From Rhizobium sp. (GTDB lineage: Bacteria; Pseudomonadota; Alphaproteobacteria; Rhizobiales; Rhizobiaceae): DNA of 64,000 nt. The stretch covers positions 72,959 to 136,958 of the forward strand of contig JAHHDR010000025.1 in assembly GCA_019739215.1 (NCBI GenBank), read 5' to 3'. Shown one piece after another: positions 1-11,244 of this stretch. Under the pieces are notes generated by a model, which was not told where the DNA came from, did not search any database, and was given only the letters and a program-made list of their open reading frames with translations. Numbering within the stretch: position 1 is the stretch's first letter; every line of letters starts with the position of its first letter. The position numbers and the translations under genes were made by a program.

Positions 1-444
1 ACGACGTGCCTCAAGGCTTTCGAATTCTTCAAGAGCACCAACATCCACATGGCCGTTATTGTTGACGAGTACGGCTCCACCGAGGGTATCGTCACGTCTG
101 CGGACCTGCTGGAATCAATCGTCGGGATGCTGCCGTCGAACTATGACCGCATCGAGGACATGGCGATCCGGGAGCGGCAGGACGGCTCATGGCTGATCGA
201 TGGCCGCACATCGATCCACGAGATGCAACTGACATTCGGTTTCGACCAGTTGTCCACCGACGACGGCTACGAGACGATCGCCGGTTTCGTTGTGCAGAAC
301 CTTCGCAAGAGTCCTGAGGAAGGCGACAGGTTCGAGGCGCTCGGCTATGAGTTTGAGGTCATCGACATGGACGGCCGGCGGATCGACAAGATCCTGATGA
401 AGCGCGCCGGTTCGATCGTGCCGGGCGACGGCGACGGCGTCTGA
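1..444 (+). CDS. Hemolysin/CorC-family (CNNM-type) protein, C-terminal part
   Basis: The reading frame is open from base 1, so the 5' part lies outside the window. The visible 147 residues begin in the second CBS domain (MAVIVDEYGSTEGIVT, diagnostic of this family) and continue into the CorC/HlyC transporter-associated domain (about residues 65-140). Full members have an N-terminal DUF21/CNNM membrane domain, a CBS pair and this C-terminal domain, and are linked to divalent-cation transport or tolerance, although many are annotated as hemolysins. The gene ends 58 bases before glmU on the same strand. Family assignment is secure; the transported ion is not known from sequence. Confidence 0.85.
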   Translation, partial: TTCLKAFEFFKSTNIHMAVIVDEYGSTEGIVTSADLLESIVGMLPSNYDRIEDMAIRERQDGSWLIDGRTSIHEMQLTFGFDQLSTDDGYETIAGFVVQNLRKSPEEGDRFEALGYEFEVIDMDGRRIDKILMKRAGSIVPGDGDGV

Positions 445-501
445 ACTGCGCGCCGGCGAGCACGGCGCAAATCCCATGGCACTTGAACGGGGAGAAACGA
501 T

Positions 502-1860
502 ATGAACGATCGCGTCCTGGCGGTGGTGCTCGCCGCTGGCGAAAGCACGCGGATGAAATCATCCAAATCGAAGGTGCTGCACACGATCGGCAACCGGCCG
601 ATGATTTCCCATGTAATTGCAGCGCTTGAGAACACGGGCGTTCAGGATGTCGCACTGGTGGTGGGCAGGGATGCCGGGCCGGTCATCGCCGCCGCAGGCA
701 GCGGCCGGCTGGACGTGGTGGCATTCGAGCAGACGGAACGGCTCGGCACCGGCCATGCGGTGCTGGCCGCACGGGACGCGATCTCCAAGGGCTATGACCA
801 GATCATCATCGCCTATGGCGATGCACCCCTGATCGAGGCGGGGCCGCTGATAGAGGCGCTGGACAAGGTGCGGGCAGGATACGATGCCGTGGTGATCGGA
901 TTCCGTACAGACAGGCCAACAGGTTATGGCAGGCTGCTTGAACAAGGCGGTGAGTTGGTCGCGATCCGCGAGGAGAAGGACGCCACCGCCGAAGAACGCA
1001 AGACGACCTCCTGCAACTCGGGGCTCATGGCGCTGAACGGCGCCAGGGCGCTGGCGCTTCTTGGCAAGATCACCAACAACAACGTCAAGGGCGAATATTA
1101 CCTGACCGATGTCATCGAGGTGCTCCGTGCCCAAGGCGGCCGGGCGACGACCGTCGAGGCCCCCGCCGACACCGTCGCCGGGTGCAATAACCGCGCGGAA
1201 CTCGCCGAACTCGAGGCGATATGGCAGCGACGGCGCCGGCATGAAATGATGGTGAGTGGCGTCACCATGATCGCGCCGGAAACGGTGTTCCTGTCCTTCG
1301 ATACGGCGATTGCCCCGGATGTGACGATCGAGCCGAACGTCATCTTCGGACCCGGCGTCAAGGTGGAGGCCGGGGCGGTCATCCATGCCTTCTCACATCT
1401 CGAAGGCGCGCATGTGTCGTCAGGCGCCAATGTCGGGCCGTTCGCGCGGTTGCGACCCGGCGCCAACCTGCATGCCAATGCAAAGGTCGGGAACTTTGTC
1501 GAGATCAAGAAGGCGGAGATCGGCGAGGGGGCCAAGGTCAGCCACCTCACCTATATCGGCGATGCCAGGATCGGGGCGAACGCCAACATCGGCGCCGGTA
1601 CCGTCACATGCAATTACGACGGCTTCAACAAGTTCGAAACCGTCATAGGCGCCGACAGCTTTGTCGGATCCAACACGCTGCTTGTTGCACCGGTGACGAT
1701 CGGCGAGGGCGCGTTGACGGCGACAGGCAGCGTGATCACCGAGGATGTTCCGGATGGCGCGGCGGCATTTGGTCGGGCGCGACAGGTCAACAAGGACGGA
1801 TTGGGTCTCAAGATCATGGCCCGCAACAAGGCGCTGAAGGAAGCCCGCAAGAAGAAGTAG
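502..1860 (+). CDS. glmU: Bifunctional UDP-GlcNAc pyrophosphorylase / glucosamine-1-phosphate N-acetyltransferase GlmU
   Basis: 452 residues, the usual length. GlmU acetylates glucosamine-1-P and then uridylates it to UDP-GlcNAc, the cytosolic precursor of peptidoglycan and lipid A. The N-terminal half has the nucleotidyltransferase signature [18 protein letters not shown] near residue 10 (Ser replaces the usual second Gly). The C-terminal half is a left-handed beta-helix of hexapeptide repeats (about residues 250-430) including SHLTYIGDA and the N-acetyltransferase segment NYDGFNK. A GGGGAGAAA ribosome site sits just before the ATG. It is followed 97 bases later by glmS, the first enzyme of the same pathway, a common rhizobial arrangement. 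The reading frame is intact, unlike its neighbour. Confidence 0.97.
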   Translation: MNDRVLAVVLAAGESTRMKSSKSKVLHTIGNRPMISHVIAALENTGVQDVALVVGRDAGPVIAAAGSGRLDVVAFEQTERLGTGHAVLAARDAISKGYDQIIIAYGDAPLIEAGPLIEALDKVRAGYDAVVIGFRTDRPTGYGRLLEQGGELVAIREEKDATAEERKTTSCNSGLMALNGARALALLGKITNNNVKGEYYLTDVIEVLRAQGGRATTVEAPADTVAGCNNRAELAELEAIWQRRRRHEMMVSGVTMIAPETVFLSFDTAIAPDVTIEPNVIFGPGVKVEAGAVIHAFSHLEGAHVSSGANVGPFARLRPGANLHANAKVGNFVEIKKAEIGEGAKVSHLTYIGDARIGANANIGAGTVTCNYDGFNKFETVIGADSFVGSNTLLVAPVTIGEGALTATGSVITEDVPDGAAAFGRARQVNKDGLGLKIMARNKALKEARKKK

Positions 1861-1957
1861 CCGCGTTAACGCAAGAATCCGAAAGTGATGGCCCGTACAT
1901 TGCGACAACACTATTTTGCGCTAAGACGCTGATAGCGAAACGGATCAGGGGTGGCCC

Positions 1958-3782
1958 ATGTGCGGAATTGTCGGCATTGTCGGAAATCATGCGGTGGCGC
2001 CAAGGCTTGTCGATGCGCTCAAGCGGCTTGAATATCGCGGCTATGATTCTGCCGGTGTCGCAACGGTCCATGAGGGTCGGCTGGAGCGACGCCGCGCCGA
2101 GGGCAAGCTCGTCAATCTCGAGCGCAAGCTGGCCGATGAGCCGCTTGCCGGCAATTCCGGCATAGCGCACACCCGCTGGGCCACGCATGGCGCTCCCACG
2201 GAAACCAACGCCCATCCGCATTTCGTCGACGGCGTTTCGGTGGTGCATAACGGTATCATCGAGAATTTCGGCGAGATCAAGCAGGAGCTTGCCGCCACTG
2301 GCGCAACTTTCCAGACCCAGACCGACACCGAAGTGGTGGCACAGTTGCTCGCGCGCTACATCCGCGATGGCAAGACGCCGCGCGCGGCGGTCGAGGACAT
2401 GCTCGCACGCGTGACCGGCGCCTATGCGCTGGCGATCCTGTTCGAGCAGGAGCCGGGCAAGATCTATGCCGCGCGTTCCGGTCCACCGCTCGCGATCGGC
2501 TATGGCAACGGCGAGATGTTCCTCGGCTCGGACGCGATCGCGCTTGCCCCGTTCACCAACCAGATTGCCTATCTTACCGACGGCGACTGGGCCGTGATCA
2601 CTTCGACCTCTGCGGAAATCTACGACGCTACCGGCACGCCGGTTAAGCGGCAGCGTCAGCAATCCTCCGCCAGCGCGTTCCTGATCGACAAGGGCAATCA
2701 CAGGCACTTCATGGAGAAGGAGATTCATGAGCAGCCGGAGGCGATCTCGCATACGCTCGGCCATTACATTGACTTCGCCGAGAGCCGGATCAAGCCTGTG
2801 GCCGGAATCGATTTCGCCAGCATTTCCAGCCTGGCCATCTCCGCCTGCGGTAACCGCCTTTCTCGCCGGCCTGACGGGTAAATACTGGTTCGAACGCTAT
2901 GCGCGGCTGCCCGTCGAGATCGATGTCGCCTCGGAATTCCGGTACCGGGAGATCCCGCTCAATCCCAATTCCGCGGCGCTTTTCATCTCGCAGTCCGGGG
3001 AGACGGCGGATACGCTCGCCTCGCTGCGGTATTGCAAGGAAGCTGGCCTGAAGATCGGCGGCGTGGTCAATGTCCGCGAATCGACGATAGCCCGGGAATC
3101 GGATGTTGTCTTCCCGATCCTCGCCGGACCCGAAATCGGTGTGGCGTCCACCAAGGCCTTTACGTGCAGCTGACAGTGCTGGCCTCGCTGGCCATTCAGG
3201 CCGGCCGCGCGCGCGGTACCCTGACAGCGGCGGCGGAGAAGCAGATCGTTCGGCATCTGGCAGAGATGCCGCGCCTGATGGCCAGGGTTTCTCAACACCA
3301 TCCAGCCTGTTATCGAAGCGCTCGCGCGCGACCTTTCCAAAGCCAACGATGTGCTCTATCTGGGCCGCGGCACCAGCTACCCGATCGCCATGGAAGGTGC
3401 GCTGAAGCTCAAGGAAATCTCCTACATCCATGCCGAAGGCTATGCGGCCGGCGAACTCAAGCACGGACCGATCGCGCTGATCGACGAGAACATGCCCGTC
3501 ATCGTCATCGCCCCGCACGACCGGTTCTTCGAGAAGACCGTGTCCAACATGCAGGAAGTCGCGGCGCGCGGCGGGCGCATCATCTTCATTACCGACGAGC
3601 GCGGTGCTGCGGCGTCCGACCTCTCGACCATGGCGACGATCGTGCTACCGGACGTGGACGAGGTGATCCAGCCGATGATCTTCACGCTGCCGATCCAGTT
3701 GCTCGCCTATCACACGGCCGTCTTCATGGGCACGGACGTCGATCAGCCGCGAAATCTCGCCAAGTCGGTCACGGTGGAGTGA
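1958..3782 (+). CDS. glmS: Glutamine--fructose-6-phosphate aminotransferase GlmS (frameshifted here)
   Basis: GlmS makes glucosamine-6-P from fructose-6-P and glutamine. The N-terminal glutaminase domain starts [10 protein letters not shown] with the catalytic Cys2; two SIS sugar-isomerase domains follow ([16 protein letters not shown], then [19 protein letters not shown]), ending in the conserved AKSVTVE. The protein is spread over three frames by three single-base indels: an extra A at about 2853 (ggtaAccgcc), a missing C next to 3167 (acgtgc-agctg), and an extra T at 3288-3290 (agggttTctc). Correcting them gives 607 residues, the family length. Conserved sequence runs right up to each break, so I infer sequencing errors in an essential gene rather than a pseudogene. 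Confidence 0.93.
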
Positions 3783-3850
3783 TTGGTCCTTGTGCGACGC
3801 AACAGTCTGACGCTATTCATGGGCTTCGCCGATGAATTTGGGACCGACGG

Positions 3851-4535
3851 ATGACTGAGGCGCCGCACAAGCAATCGTTCAGCGTCAAGCTTCGCAACAA
3901 TTTCCTGACCGGGCTCATCATTTGCGCCCCCATCGCAATCACCATCTGGTTGACCTGGACGCTGATCCAGTGGTCGGATAGCTGGGTCAGGCCGCTCATT
4001 CCGATGCAGTACCGGCCGGAGCACTATATCAAGTTCGCGGTTCCGGGCTTCGGCCTGCTGGCGGCTGTCATCGTCATCACCATCATCGGCTTCCTCGCCA
4101 AGAACTTCATCGGCCGTGCGATCGTCGAGTTCGGCGAGTCCGTCGTCGATCGGACACCTCTCGTCAGGTCGCTCTACAAGGGCCTGAAGCAACTCTTCGA
4201 AACTGTTCTTCGCGAGCGGACGAATTCTTTCAAGAAAGTCGGCATGATCGAATACCCGTCGCCCGGCCTCTGGGCGATGGTGTTCGTGGCCACCGACGCC
4301 AAGGGCGAGATTGCCGCGCGATTTCAACGCGATGGGCATGGAAATGACGCTGGTCTTCCTGCCACCGACGCCGATACCCACCGCGGGCTTCCTGATCTTC
4401 GTGGAGAGGAAGAAGATCATGGAGCTCGACATGCCGACGGAGGACGCCGCAAAGCTCCTGATATCCGGCGGTCTTGTTTCGCCGGACTGGACTCCGAAGA
4501 ACATCCCGGAGCCACCGTCGATTTCCGCGGCCTAA
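3851..4535 (+). CDS. DUF502 family membrane protein (one frameshift)
   Basis: About 227 residues after correction. It begins with a cytoplasmic stretch, then two hydrophobic segments (about residues 18-40, LTGLIICAPIAITIWLTW, and 58-82, PGFGLLAAVIVITIIGFLA), followed by the family motif VVDRTPLVRSLYKGLKQ and a soluble domain ending in a PTTPNPTSG-like box (PPTPIPTAGFLIFV). An extra base in the T-run at about 4321-4324 switches frame within FVATDAKGEIAARFNAMGME. Function is unknown for the family. The 3' end overlaps recG by 4 bases on the opposite strand. Family call is confident; no biochemical role is claimed. Confidence 0.85.
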
Positions 4536-6638
4536 CCCGCCTTGAGAAACCGGATCGCCTCGTCGCGGCGGAAGAGATAGAGCAGGACACGGATCGCCTT
4601 GCCACGTGCGCTTTCGAGCTCCGGATCCTTCTCGAGCAGGTAATGCGCATCCTTGCGCGCGATCTCCAGCAGATCCGCATGAGCCTCCAGGCTGGCAATG
4701 GCAAAGCCGGGCGTGCCGGACTGGCGCGTTCCCAGCAGTTCGCCTTCGCCGCGCAGTCGCAGATCCTCCTCAGCGATCACGAAGCCGTCCTCGGTCTCGC
4801 GCATGATCTTCAGCCGCGCTTCGCCATTCTCGCTCAGCTTGCCGGAATACATCAGGATACAGGTCGAGGCCTCGCTGCCGCGGCCGACGCGGCCGCGGAG
4901 CTGGTGAAGCTGCGCCAGGCCGAAGCGCTCGGCATGCTCGATGACCATGATGGTGGCATCCGGCACGTCGACGCCGACTTCGATGACGGTCGTCGCAACG
5001 AGGACGCGGGTATCGCCGCGCTTGAAAACCCGCCATGACCTCGTCCTTCTCCGTCCCGCTCATGCGACCGTGAACGAGGGCAACCTGGTGTCCGAGAAAC
5101 TGGGAGAGAACCGCATGGCGCTCTTCGACCGACATCAGCTTGCTGTCCTCGGTCTCCTCTACCAGCGGGCAGATCCAGTAGATCTTGCGCCCCTCGGCCA
5201 CGGCCCGCTCGAGACGATGGATGACCTCGTCGACGCGTTCGCCCGGCACGATCACGGTTTGGATCGGTTTGCGCCCCGCGGGTTTCTCGGTCAGCTTGGA
5301 GACATCCATGTCGCCGAAGGCGGCGAGCACGAGCGTGCGGGGAATCGGTGTCGCGGTCATCACCAGCATGTGGGGCGACACGCCTTTCGCCGTCAGCCGG
5401 AGCCGCTGGTGAACGCCGAAGCGGTGCTGCTCATCGACCACGGCGAGTTGCAGGTTGCGATAGACGACTGTGTCCTGGAACAGCGCGTGGGTGCCGATGA
5501 CAATGTCGACCTCGCCAGCGGCAATGCGGGCGAGGAGGTCGTCGCGTTCCCGTCCCTTCGTCCGCCCCGTGAACACCTCGATCCGGACAGAGGTCATCCG
5601 TGCCATCTGGGAAATCGTCGCATGATGCTGTCGCGCGAGGATTTCCGTCGGCGCCATCAGCACCGCCTGCCCACCGGACTCGACGGTGGCCATCATCGCC
5701 AGCAGCGCGACGACGGTCTTGCCGGAGCCGACATCGCCCTGCAACAGCCGGAACATGCGATCTTCGCCCGCCATGTCCTGCAGGATCTCGGCGACCGCAG
5801 CCGACTGGCTGCCCGTCAGGGAGAAGGGGAGGGCATCGATGACCGGCTCCGAGAGCCGGCCTGTCGGCCGTATCGGCACGCCGGGGCTCTTGCGAAGCCG
5901 CGAGCGGACAAGCGCGAGCGACAGCTGGCCAGCGAGGAACTCGTCATAGGCGAGGCGGCGGCGCACGGCTGCCTGTGGGTCGATGTCCTTCTCGTCGCGT
6001 GGATGGTGGATATCGTTGAACGCAGCCGATGTCGTCGGAAAGCCCTGTTGCTTGACCAGCGCGGCATCGAGCCATTCTGGCAGGTCCGGGACTTTGGCCA
6101 CTGCCGCCTCGATTGTCTTTCGCAACACCTTGGCTGAGAGGCCAGCCGTCATCGGATAGATCGGTTCGACGAGCGGCAGGCTCTCGCCCTCCGTCAGGCG
6201 CGCCAGATGATCGGGGTGGACCATCGACGGCCGGCCGTTGAACCAGTCGACCTTGCCGCTGACCATAACGGTTTCATCGATCGGCAGCGACTTCTCCAGC
6301 CAGTTGCCCTTGGCGCGGAAGAAGACCAGCGCCAGTTCGCCTGTGTCGTCGCGCAGGAACACGCGGTAGGGAACGCCCGGGCTGCCGCGCGGAGGCGCCT
6401 GGTGGCGATCGACGCGGCCGGTGATCGTGACGATCGTACCCTGCGGGGCGAAGGCGATGCCGGGCTGCTTGCGCCGGTCGATGATCGATGACGGTACATG
6501 CAGGAGGAGGTCGATGACGCGGCAGTCCTCGATCGATTCCCGGCCGAGCAAGCGGGCGTAAAGTTCGCCTGTCTTGGCGCCGATGCCTGGTAGCGACGAC
6601 AGCGAGGCGAAAAGCGGATCGAGAAGAGAGGGGCGCAT
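4532..6638 (-). CDS. recG: ATP-dependent DNA helicase RecG (one frameshift)
   Basis: RecG remodels stalled replication forks and Holliday junctions. From the N-terminus: wedge/OB domain with LPGIGAKTGELYARLLGRE, helicase motif I GDVGSGKTVVALL, motif II in the RecG form (VVDEQHRFGVHQR), motif III MTATPIPRT, and the TRG region GLAQLHQLRGRVGRG. An extra base in the A-run at 5025-5028 of the plus strand splits the frame after DEVMAGF, just before the conserved VATTVIEVGVDVP segment. Corrected length is 701 residues, normal for RecG. It is divergent from sdhE. The single break is most simply a homopolymer read error. Confidence 0.95.
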
Positions 6639-6727
6639 GCAACCCTTCTCCCAATTCAGACATTGATTGGCAAGGCTGACAAGCCCCGCAACAGTCGATA
6701 TAGAGGCCGGACAATCAGGGATGACAT

Positions 6728-7039
6728 ATGATGACCGGCAGCACGATTACCTCCGCTGATCTCGACCCACGCCGGCGGCGGATGCTGTTTCGCGCCTGGC
6801 ATCGCGGCATCCGGGAGATGGACCTGATCCTGGGACAGTTCGCGGACAGCGAGATCGCCAAGCTCGGCGAGACCGACCTCGATGAATTTGAATCCATCCT
6901 CGGCGAGGATGACAACGACCTCTTCAAATGGGTCTGTGGCAAGACGGAGGCACCCGCTCGCCTGCAGACACCGCTGTTTCGACGCATTCTCGCGTTTCGG
7001 CCGGAAGAGGCATTTCCGTCCATCGCCACAAGTCACTGA
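6728..7039 (+). CDS. sdhE: Succinate dehydrogenase assembly factor 2 / FAD assembly factor SdhE
   Basis: 103 residues, the size of the DUF339/SdhE family, whose members promote covalent flavinylation of SdhA. The family signature RGxxE appears as HRGIREMDLILGQFAD near residue 25, followed by the acidic helix pair and the LFKWVCG segment. The gene lies between recG (divergent) and mfd (29 bases downstream, same strand), an arrangement typical of rhizobia. The N-terminus starts at an ATG preceded by a weak purine-rich stretch; a second ATG is immediately upstream and overlapping (catatgatg). Confidence 0.9.
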   Translation: MMTGSTITSADLDPRRRRMLFRAWHRGIREMDLILGQFADSEIAKLGETDLDEFESILGEDDNDLFKWVCGKTEAPARLQTPLFRRILAFRPEEAFPSIATSH

Positions 7040-7068
7040 CACTCCCGCATCCATTTCAAGGCAATTCC

Positions 7069-10000
7069 ATGATTCCCGGCTTCGATCCCAAGGCAGTGCT
7101 CGGGGACAGCACGAGCTTCACCATCGGCAATGTGCCGCCCGGCGTGGAGGCGCTGGTGCTGGCGCTTCTGGCCAAGGCCGGCAAGCCGATTGCCTACGTC
7201 CTGTCGGACGGCCAGCGCATGGCCGACGTCGAGCAGATGATCGGCTTCCATGCGCCGGAAGTCCCGGTCCTGACGCTGCCGGGTTGGGACTGCCTGCCCT
7301 ATGACCGGGTCTCGCCCGGAACCGACATCTCCGCCCGGCGACTTGCAGCGCTCTCGGGCCTTGCGACGTTCGGCAGGAATCCGCATCCGGCCGTGGTGTT
7401 GACCACCGCCAATGCGGTCGTCCAGCGCCTGCCGCCACAGGAAGCCATCGCCACCATGGCCTTCTCGGCGCGTCCCGGGCAGGTGATCCGCATGGAAGAG
7501 ATCGCGGCGCGGCTGGAGCGAAACGGGTTCGAGCGAAACTCGACCGTGCGGGAAGTGGGGGAGTTCGCCGTGCGCGGCGGCATCCTCGATGTGTTCATGC
7601 CGGACAGCGAACAGCCGATGCGCCTGGACTTCTTCGGCGACACACTCGAGACGATTCGCTATTTCGATCCGGCAACGCAGCGCACGACCGGCGCGGCGAC
7701 ATCGCTGCTGCTCAACCCGATGAGCGAAGTGTCGCTTACCCCCGACATGATCAGCCGCTTCCGCCGGAACTACCTGGAAATGTTCGGTGCCGCGACGCGC
7801 GATGATGCGCTCTACCAGGCGATCTCGGAGGGACGCCGCTATGCAGGCATGGAGCATTGGCTACCCCTCTACTACGACAGGCTCGAGACCGCCTTCGACT
7901 ACCTGAAAGATTTCCGCATCCTGCTGGATCATACCGTCCAGGAGGCGGCCGAAGAGCGGTTCACGCTCATTACCGATTACTATGAGGCGCGGCTCGAGTC
8001 CTCCAAGCCACAGAAGGGCGCAACGCAGGCGGCACCCTACAAGCCCGTGCCGCCGCACCACCTCTATCTGTCGGGCGAACAGGTGAGGCTGGCACTGCGG
8101 GAAAGCGGGGCGATCCGTCTGTCGCCCTTCAGCGAAGCGGACGGCGAAACACGCAAGGTCGTCAATATCGACGCTCGGCCCGGGGTCCAGTGGGCGACGA
8201 ACGCCGGTGAAAAGCCGGGCGAGGAACGCGAAAACGTCTTCGCCTCGGCGGTCAGGCATGTCGCCGACCATCGTGCGCGCGGCGACAAGGTTCTGGTCTC
8301 GGGATGGACGGAGGGTTCGCTCGATCGCATGCTCCAGGTTCTGGGGGAGCATGGGCTCGAAAGGGTGGTCAGCATCGCCAACCTGGCCGAACTCGACAAG
8401 TTGAAGCCGGGCGAGGCCGGCGCGGCCGTGCTCTCGCTGGAGCGCGGCTTCGAAACCGGCAGGCTGATCGTCATCGGGGAGCAGGACATTCTCGGTGACC
8501 GGCTGGTCCGCCGCTCCAAGCGCCGCAAGCGTGCCGCCGACTTCATCTCCGAGGCAACGTCGCTGGAAGCCGGCTCGATCGTCGTACATGCCGAGCACGG
8601 CATAGGCCGCTTCATGGGGCTGACGACAATCACCGCCGTGGGCGCTCCACACGAATGTCTGGAACTCCAGTATGCCGGCGGCGACAAGCTGTTCCTGCCG
8701 GTCGAGAACATCGAACTGCTGTCGCGCTACGGCTCCGAAGGGACCGAGGCACAGTTGGACAAGCTCGGCGGCGGTCGCCTGGCAGGCACGCAAGGCCAAG
8801 CTCAAGAAGCGCCTGCTCGACATGGCTGCGGGCCTCATCAAGATTGCAGCCGCGCGCACTCATGCGCCACGCGCCGGTGCTGGCGGCGCCGGAGGGGCTC
8901 TACGACGAGTTCGCGGCCCGGTTCCCCTATGACGAGACCGATGACCAGGCCAATGCGATCGACGCCGTTCAAGCGATGACCTTGCGGCGGGCCGGCCGAT
9001 GGACCGCCTGATCTGCGGCGATGTCGGCTTCGGCAAGACCGAGGTGGCGTTGCGCGCCGCGTTCATCACGGCGATGAATGGCGGACAGGTCGCCGTCGTG
9101 GTGCCGACGACGCTGCTGGCACGACAGCATTTCAAGACCTTTACCGAGCGTCTGCGCGGATTCCCGATCAAGGTGCGGCAGGCGTCGCGTCTGGTGGCCG
9201 CCAAGGAGCTCAACGAGACCAAGAAGGCGCTCGCCGATGGCAAGGTGGATGTCGTGGTCGGCACGCATGCCCTGCTCGGGGCCGGGATGAACTTCGCCAA
9301 TCTCGGCCTGCTGATCGTCGACGAGGAGCAGCATTTCGGCGTCAAGCACAAGGAGCGGCTCAAGGAACTCAAGAGCGACGTGCATGTGCTGACGCTGTCG
9401 GCGACCCCGATCCCACGCACGCTCCAGCTTGCGCTCACCGGCGTCCGGGAGCTGTCGCTCATCACCACGCCGCCGGTCGACCGCATGGCGGTGCGCACAT
9501 TCATTTCTCCCTTCGACCCGCTGGTGATCCGCGAAACCCTGATGCGCGAGCACTTTCGCGGCGGCCAGAGCTTCTATGTGTGCCCGCGGATTTCCGATCT
9601 CGACGAGATCCACATCTTCCTCAAGGAAGCCGTGCCCGAGCTCAAGATCGCGATCGCCCACGGGCAGATGCCGCCGGGCGAACTCGATGACATCATGAAC
9701 GCCTTCTATGATGGCAATTACGACGTGCTGCTATCGACGACCATCGTCGAGTCCGGCCTCGACGTACCGACGGCGAATACGCTGATCGTCCATCGCGCCG
9801 ACATGTTCGGCCTGGCGCAGCTCTACCAGATCCGGGGCCGGGTCGGCCGGTCCAAGGTACGCGCCTTCGCGCTGCTCACGCTGCCGGTCAACAAGGTAGC
9901 TCACGACCAATGCCGACAAGCGGCTGAAAGTGCTGCAGTCGCTCGATTCTCTCGGCGCAGGCTTCCAGCTCGCCAGCCACGACCTCGACCTGCGTGGCGC

Positions 10001-10583
10001 CGGCAACCTGCTCGGCGAGGAACAGTCCGGCCATATCAAGGAAGTCGGCTTCGAGCTCTACCAGCAGATGCTGCGAAGAGGCCGTCGCTGAGAGTCAAGG
10101 GCGACGAGGAGATCAGCGATTCCGGCTGGTCGCCGCAGATCTCAGGTCGGCGTGGCGGTGATGATCCCGGAACACTATGTGCCGGATCTCAGCCTGCGCA
10201 TGTCGCTCTACCGGCGCCTCGGCGAACTCACCGAACTCAAGGAGATCGATGGCTTCGGCGCCGAACTCATCGACCGCTTCGGTCCGATGCCGGTCGAGGT
10301 CGAGCACCTGCTGAAGGTCGTCTACATCAAGTCGCTGTGCCGGACCGCCAATGTCGAAAAGCTGGAGGCGGGACCAAAGGGCGTGGTCATGCAGTTCCGC
10401 GGCCGGGAATTTCCCAACCCGGCGGGGCTGGTCGACTATATTTCGCGGCAGGGCACGGTCGCCAAGATCAGGCCGGACCACAGCGTCTTTCTCGCCCGCG
10501 ACCTGCCTTCGCCGGAGAAGCGCCTGACGGCTGCCGCCCACGTCATGACGCAGCTTGCCGGCATCGCGGTGCGGGCGGGTTAG
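7069..10583 (+). CDS. mfd: Transcription-repair coupling factor Mfd (multiple frameshifts)
   Basis: Mfd displaces stalled RNA polymerase and recruits UvrA. The start [11 protein letters not shown] at 7069 is favoured over upstream in-frame codons because it follows sdhE and matches the domain start. Domains in order: UvrB-like N-terminal module ([13 protein letters not shown]), RNA-polymerase interaction domain ([14 protein letters not shown]), RecG-like helicase with Walker [13 protein letters not shown] and DEEQHFG, TRG motif, and C-terminal TRCF domain. Seven indels break it, at about 8773, 8862, 8976 (a deletion), 9899, 10074, 10097 and 10144. Net correction gives about 1,169 residues, the normal length. 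Every domain is present, so this looks like one real gene in poor sequence. Confidence 0.93.
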
Positions 10584-11236
10584 AGCGAGGCCTTCGTCGC
10601 GGCGATCTGGCGCAGGGCATCGGCGAACACGTCGACGCCCTGCGCGCCAGAGATCGCGTATTTCCCGTCGATGACGAAGAAGGGGACGCCGCTGACGCCC
10701 ATCCGCCGCGCATAGTCGATGTCCTGCCGCACCGTTTCCCGGTTCTCCTCCGTTCCGAGGCGGTGGGCCACGGCAGTGCCGTCCAACCCGGCAGCAGTTG
10801 CTATGTCGGCCAGCACCGCGTGATCACCGACGTTGCGACCCTCGACGAAATTGGCCGTGAACAATGCCTGCGCCACCTGGTTCTGTGTCTGTGCGTCGAC
10901 TTGGCCGGCCCATAGCAACAGGCGGTGGGCGTCCAGGGTGTTGGGGATGATGGTGGTCTTTTCGAAGGCGAAGGGCAGGCCGATCTCGGCCCCCATGCCG
11001 GTCAGCATGGCGTGGGACTGCCGGACCCTTTCGGCGCCGCCGATCTTGCGGGCTAGATATGCGAAGGCATCCAGTCCCTCAGGCGGCGCGTCGGGCTCGA
11101 GCTGGAAGGGCTTCCAAGTGATGTCGGCCGAAATCTCGCCGGCAAGCGATGCGAGTGCCAATCCGAGCCGACGCTGGCCGAGATAGCACCACGGGCATAC
11201 GACGTCGGAAACAATGTCTATCTTGATCGACTGCAC
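10580..11236 (-). CDS. DsbA family (FrnE-like) thiol oxidoreductase
   Basis: About 218 residues with a thioredoxin-fold start IDIVSDVVCPWCYLGQRRL carrying the CPWC redox motif, the inserted helical domain, and the cis-proline region MGVSGVPFFVIDGKYAISGAQ. This is the FrnE/2-hydroxychromene-2-carboxylate isomerase-like branch, cytosolic since no signal peptide is visible. I chose the GTG at 11236 (VQSIKIDIV); another in-frame GTG at 11248 overlaps the stop codon of the upstream binding-protein gene, so the two are translationally coupled in either case. It overlaps the end of mfd by 4 bases convergently. Substrate is unknown. Confidence 0.85.
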   Translation of the reverse strand: MQSIKIDIVSDVVCPWCYLGQRRLGLALASLAGEISADITWKPFQLEPDAPPEGLDAFAYLARKIGGAERVRQSHAMLTGMGAEIGLPFAFEKTTIIPNTLDAHRLLLWAGQVDAQTQNQVAQALFTANFVEGRNVGDHAVLADIATAAGLDGTAVAHRLGTEENRETVRQDIDYARRMGVSGVPFFVIDGKYAISGAQGVDVFADALRQIAATKASL

Positions 11237-11244
11237 CGGCGGCC

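Noticed and set aside
1958..3782. glmS, recG and mfd as true pseudogenes
   Set aside because: Protein conservation is continuous across every break, correction restores family length, and GlmS loss would be hard to tolerate; errors in sequence are simpler.
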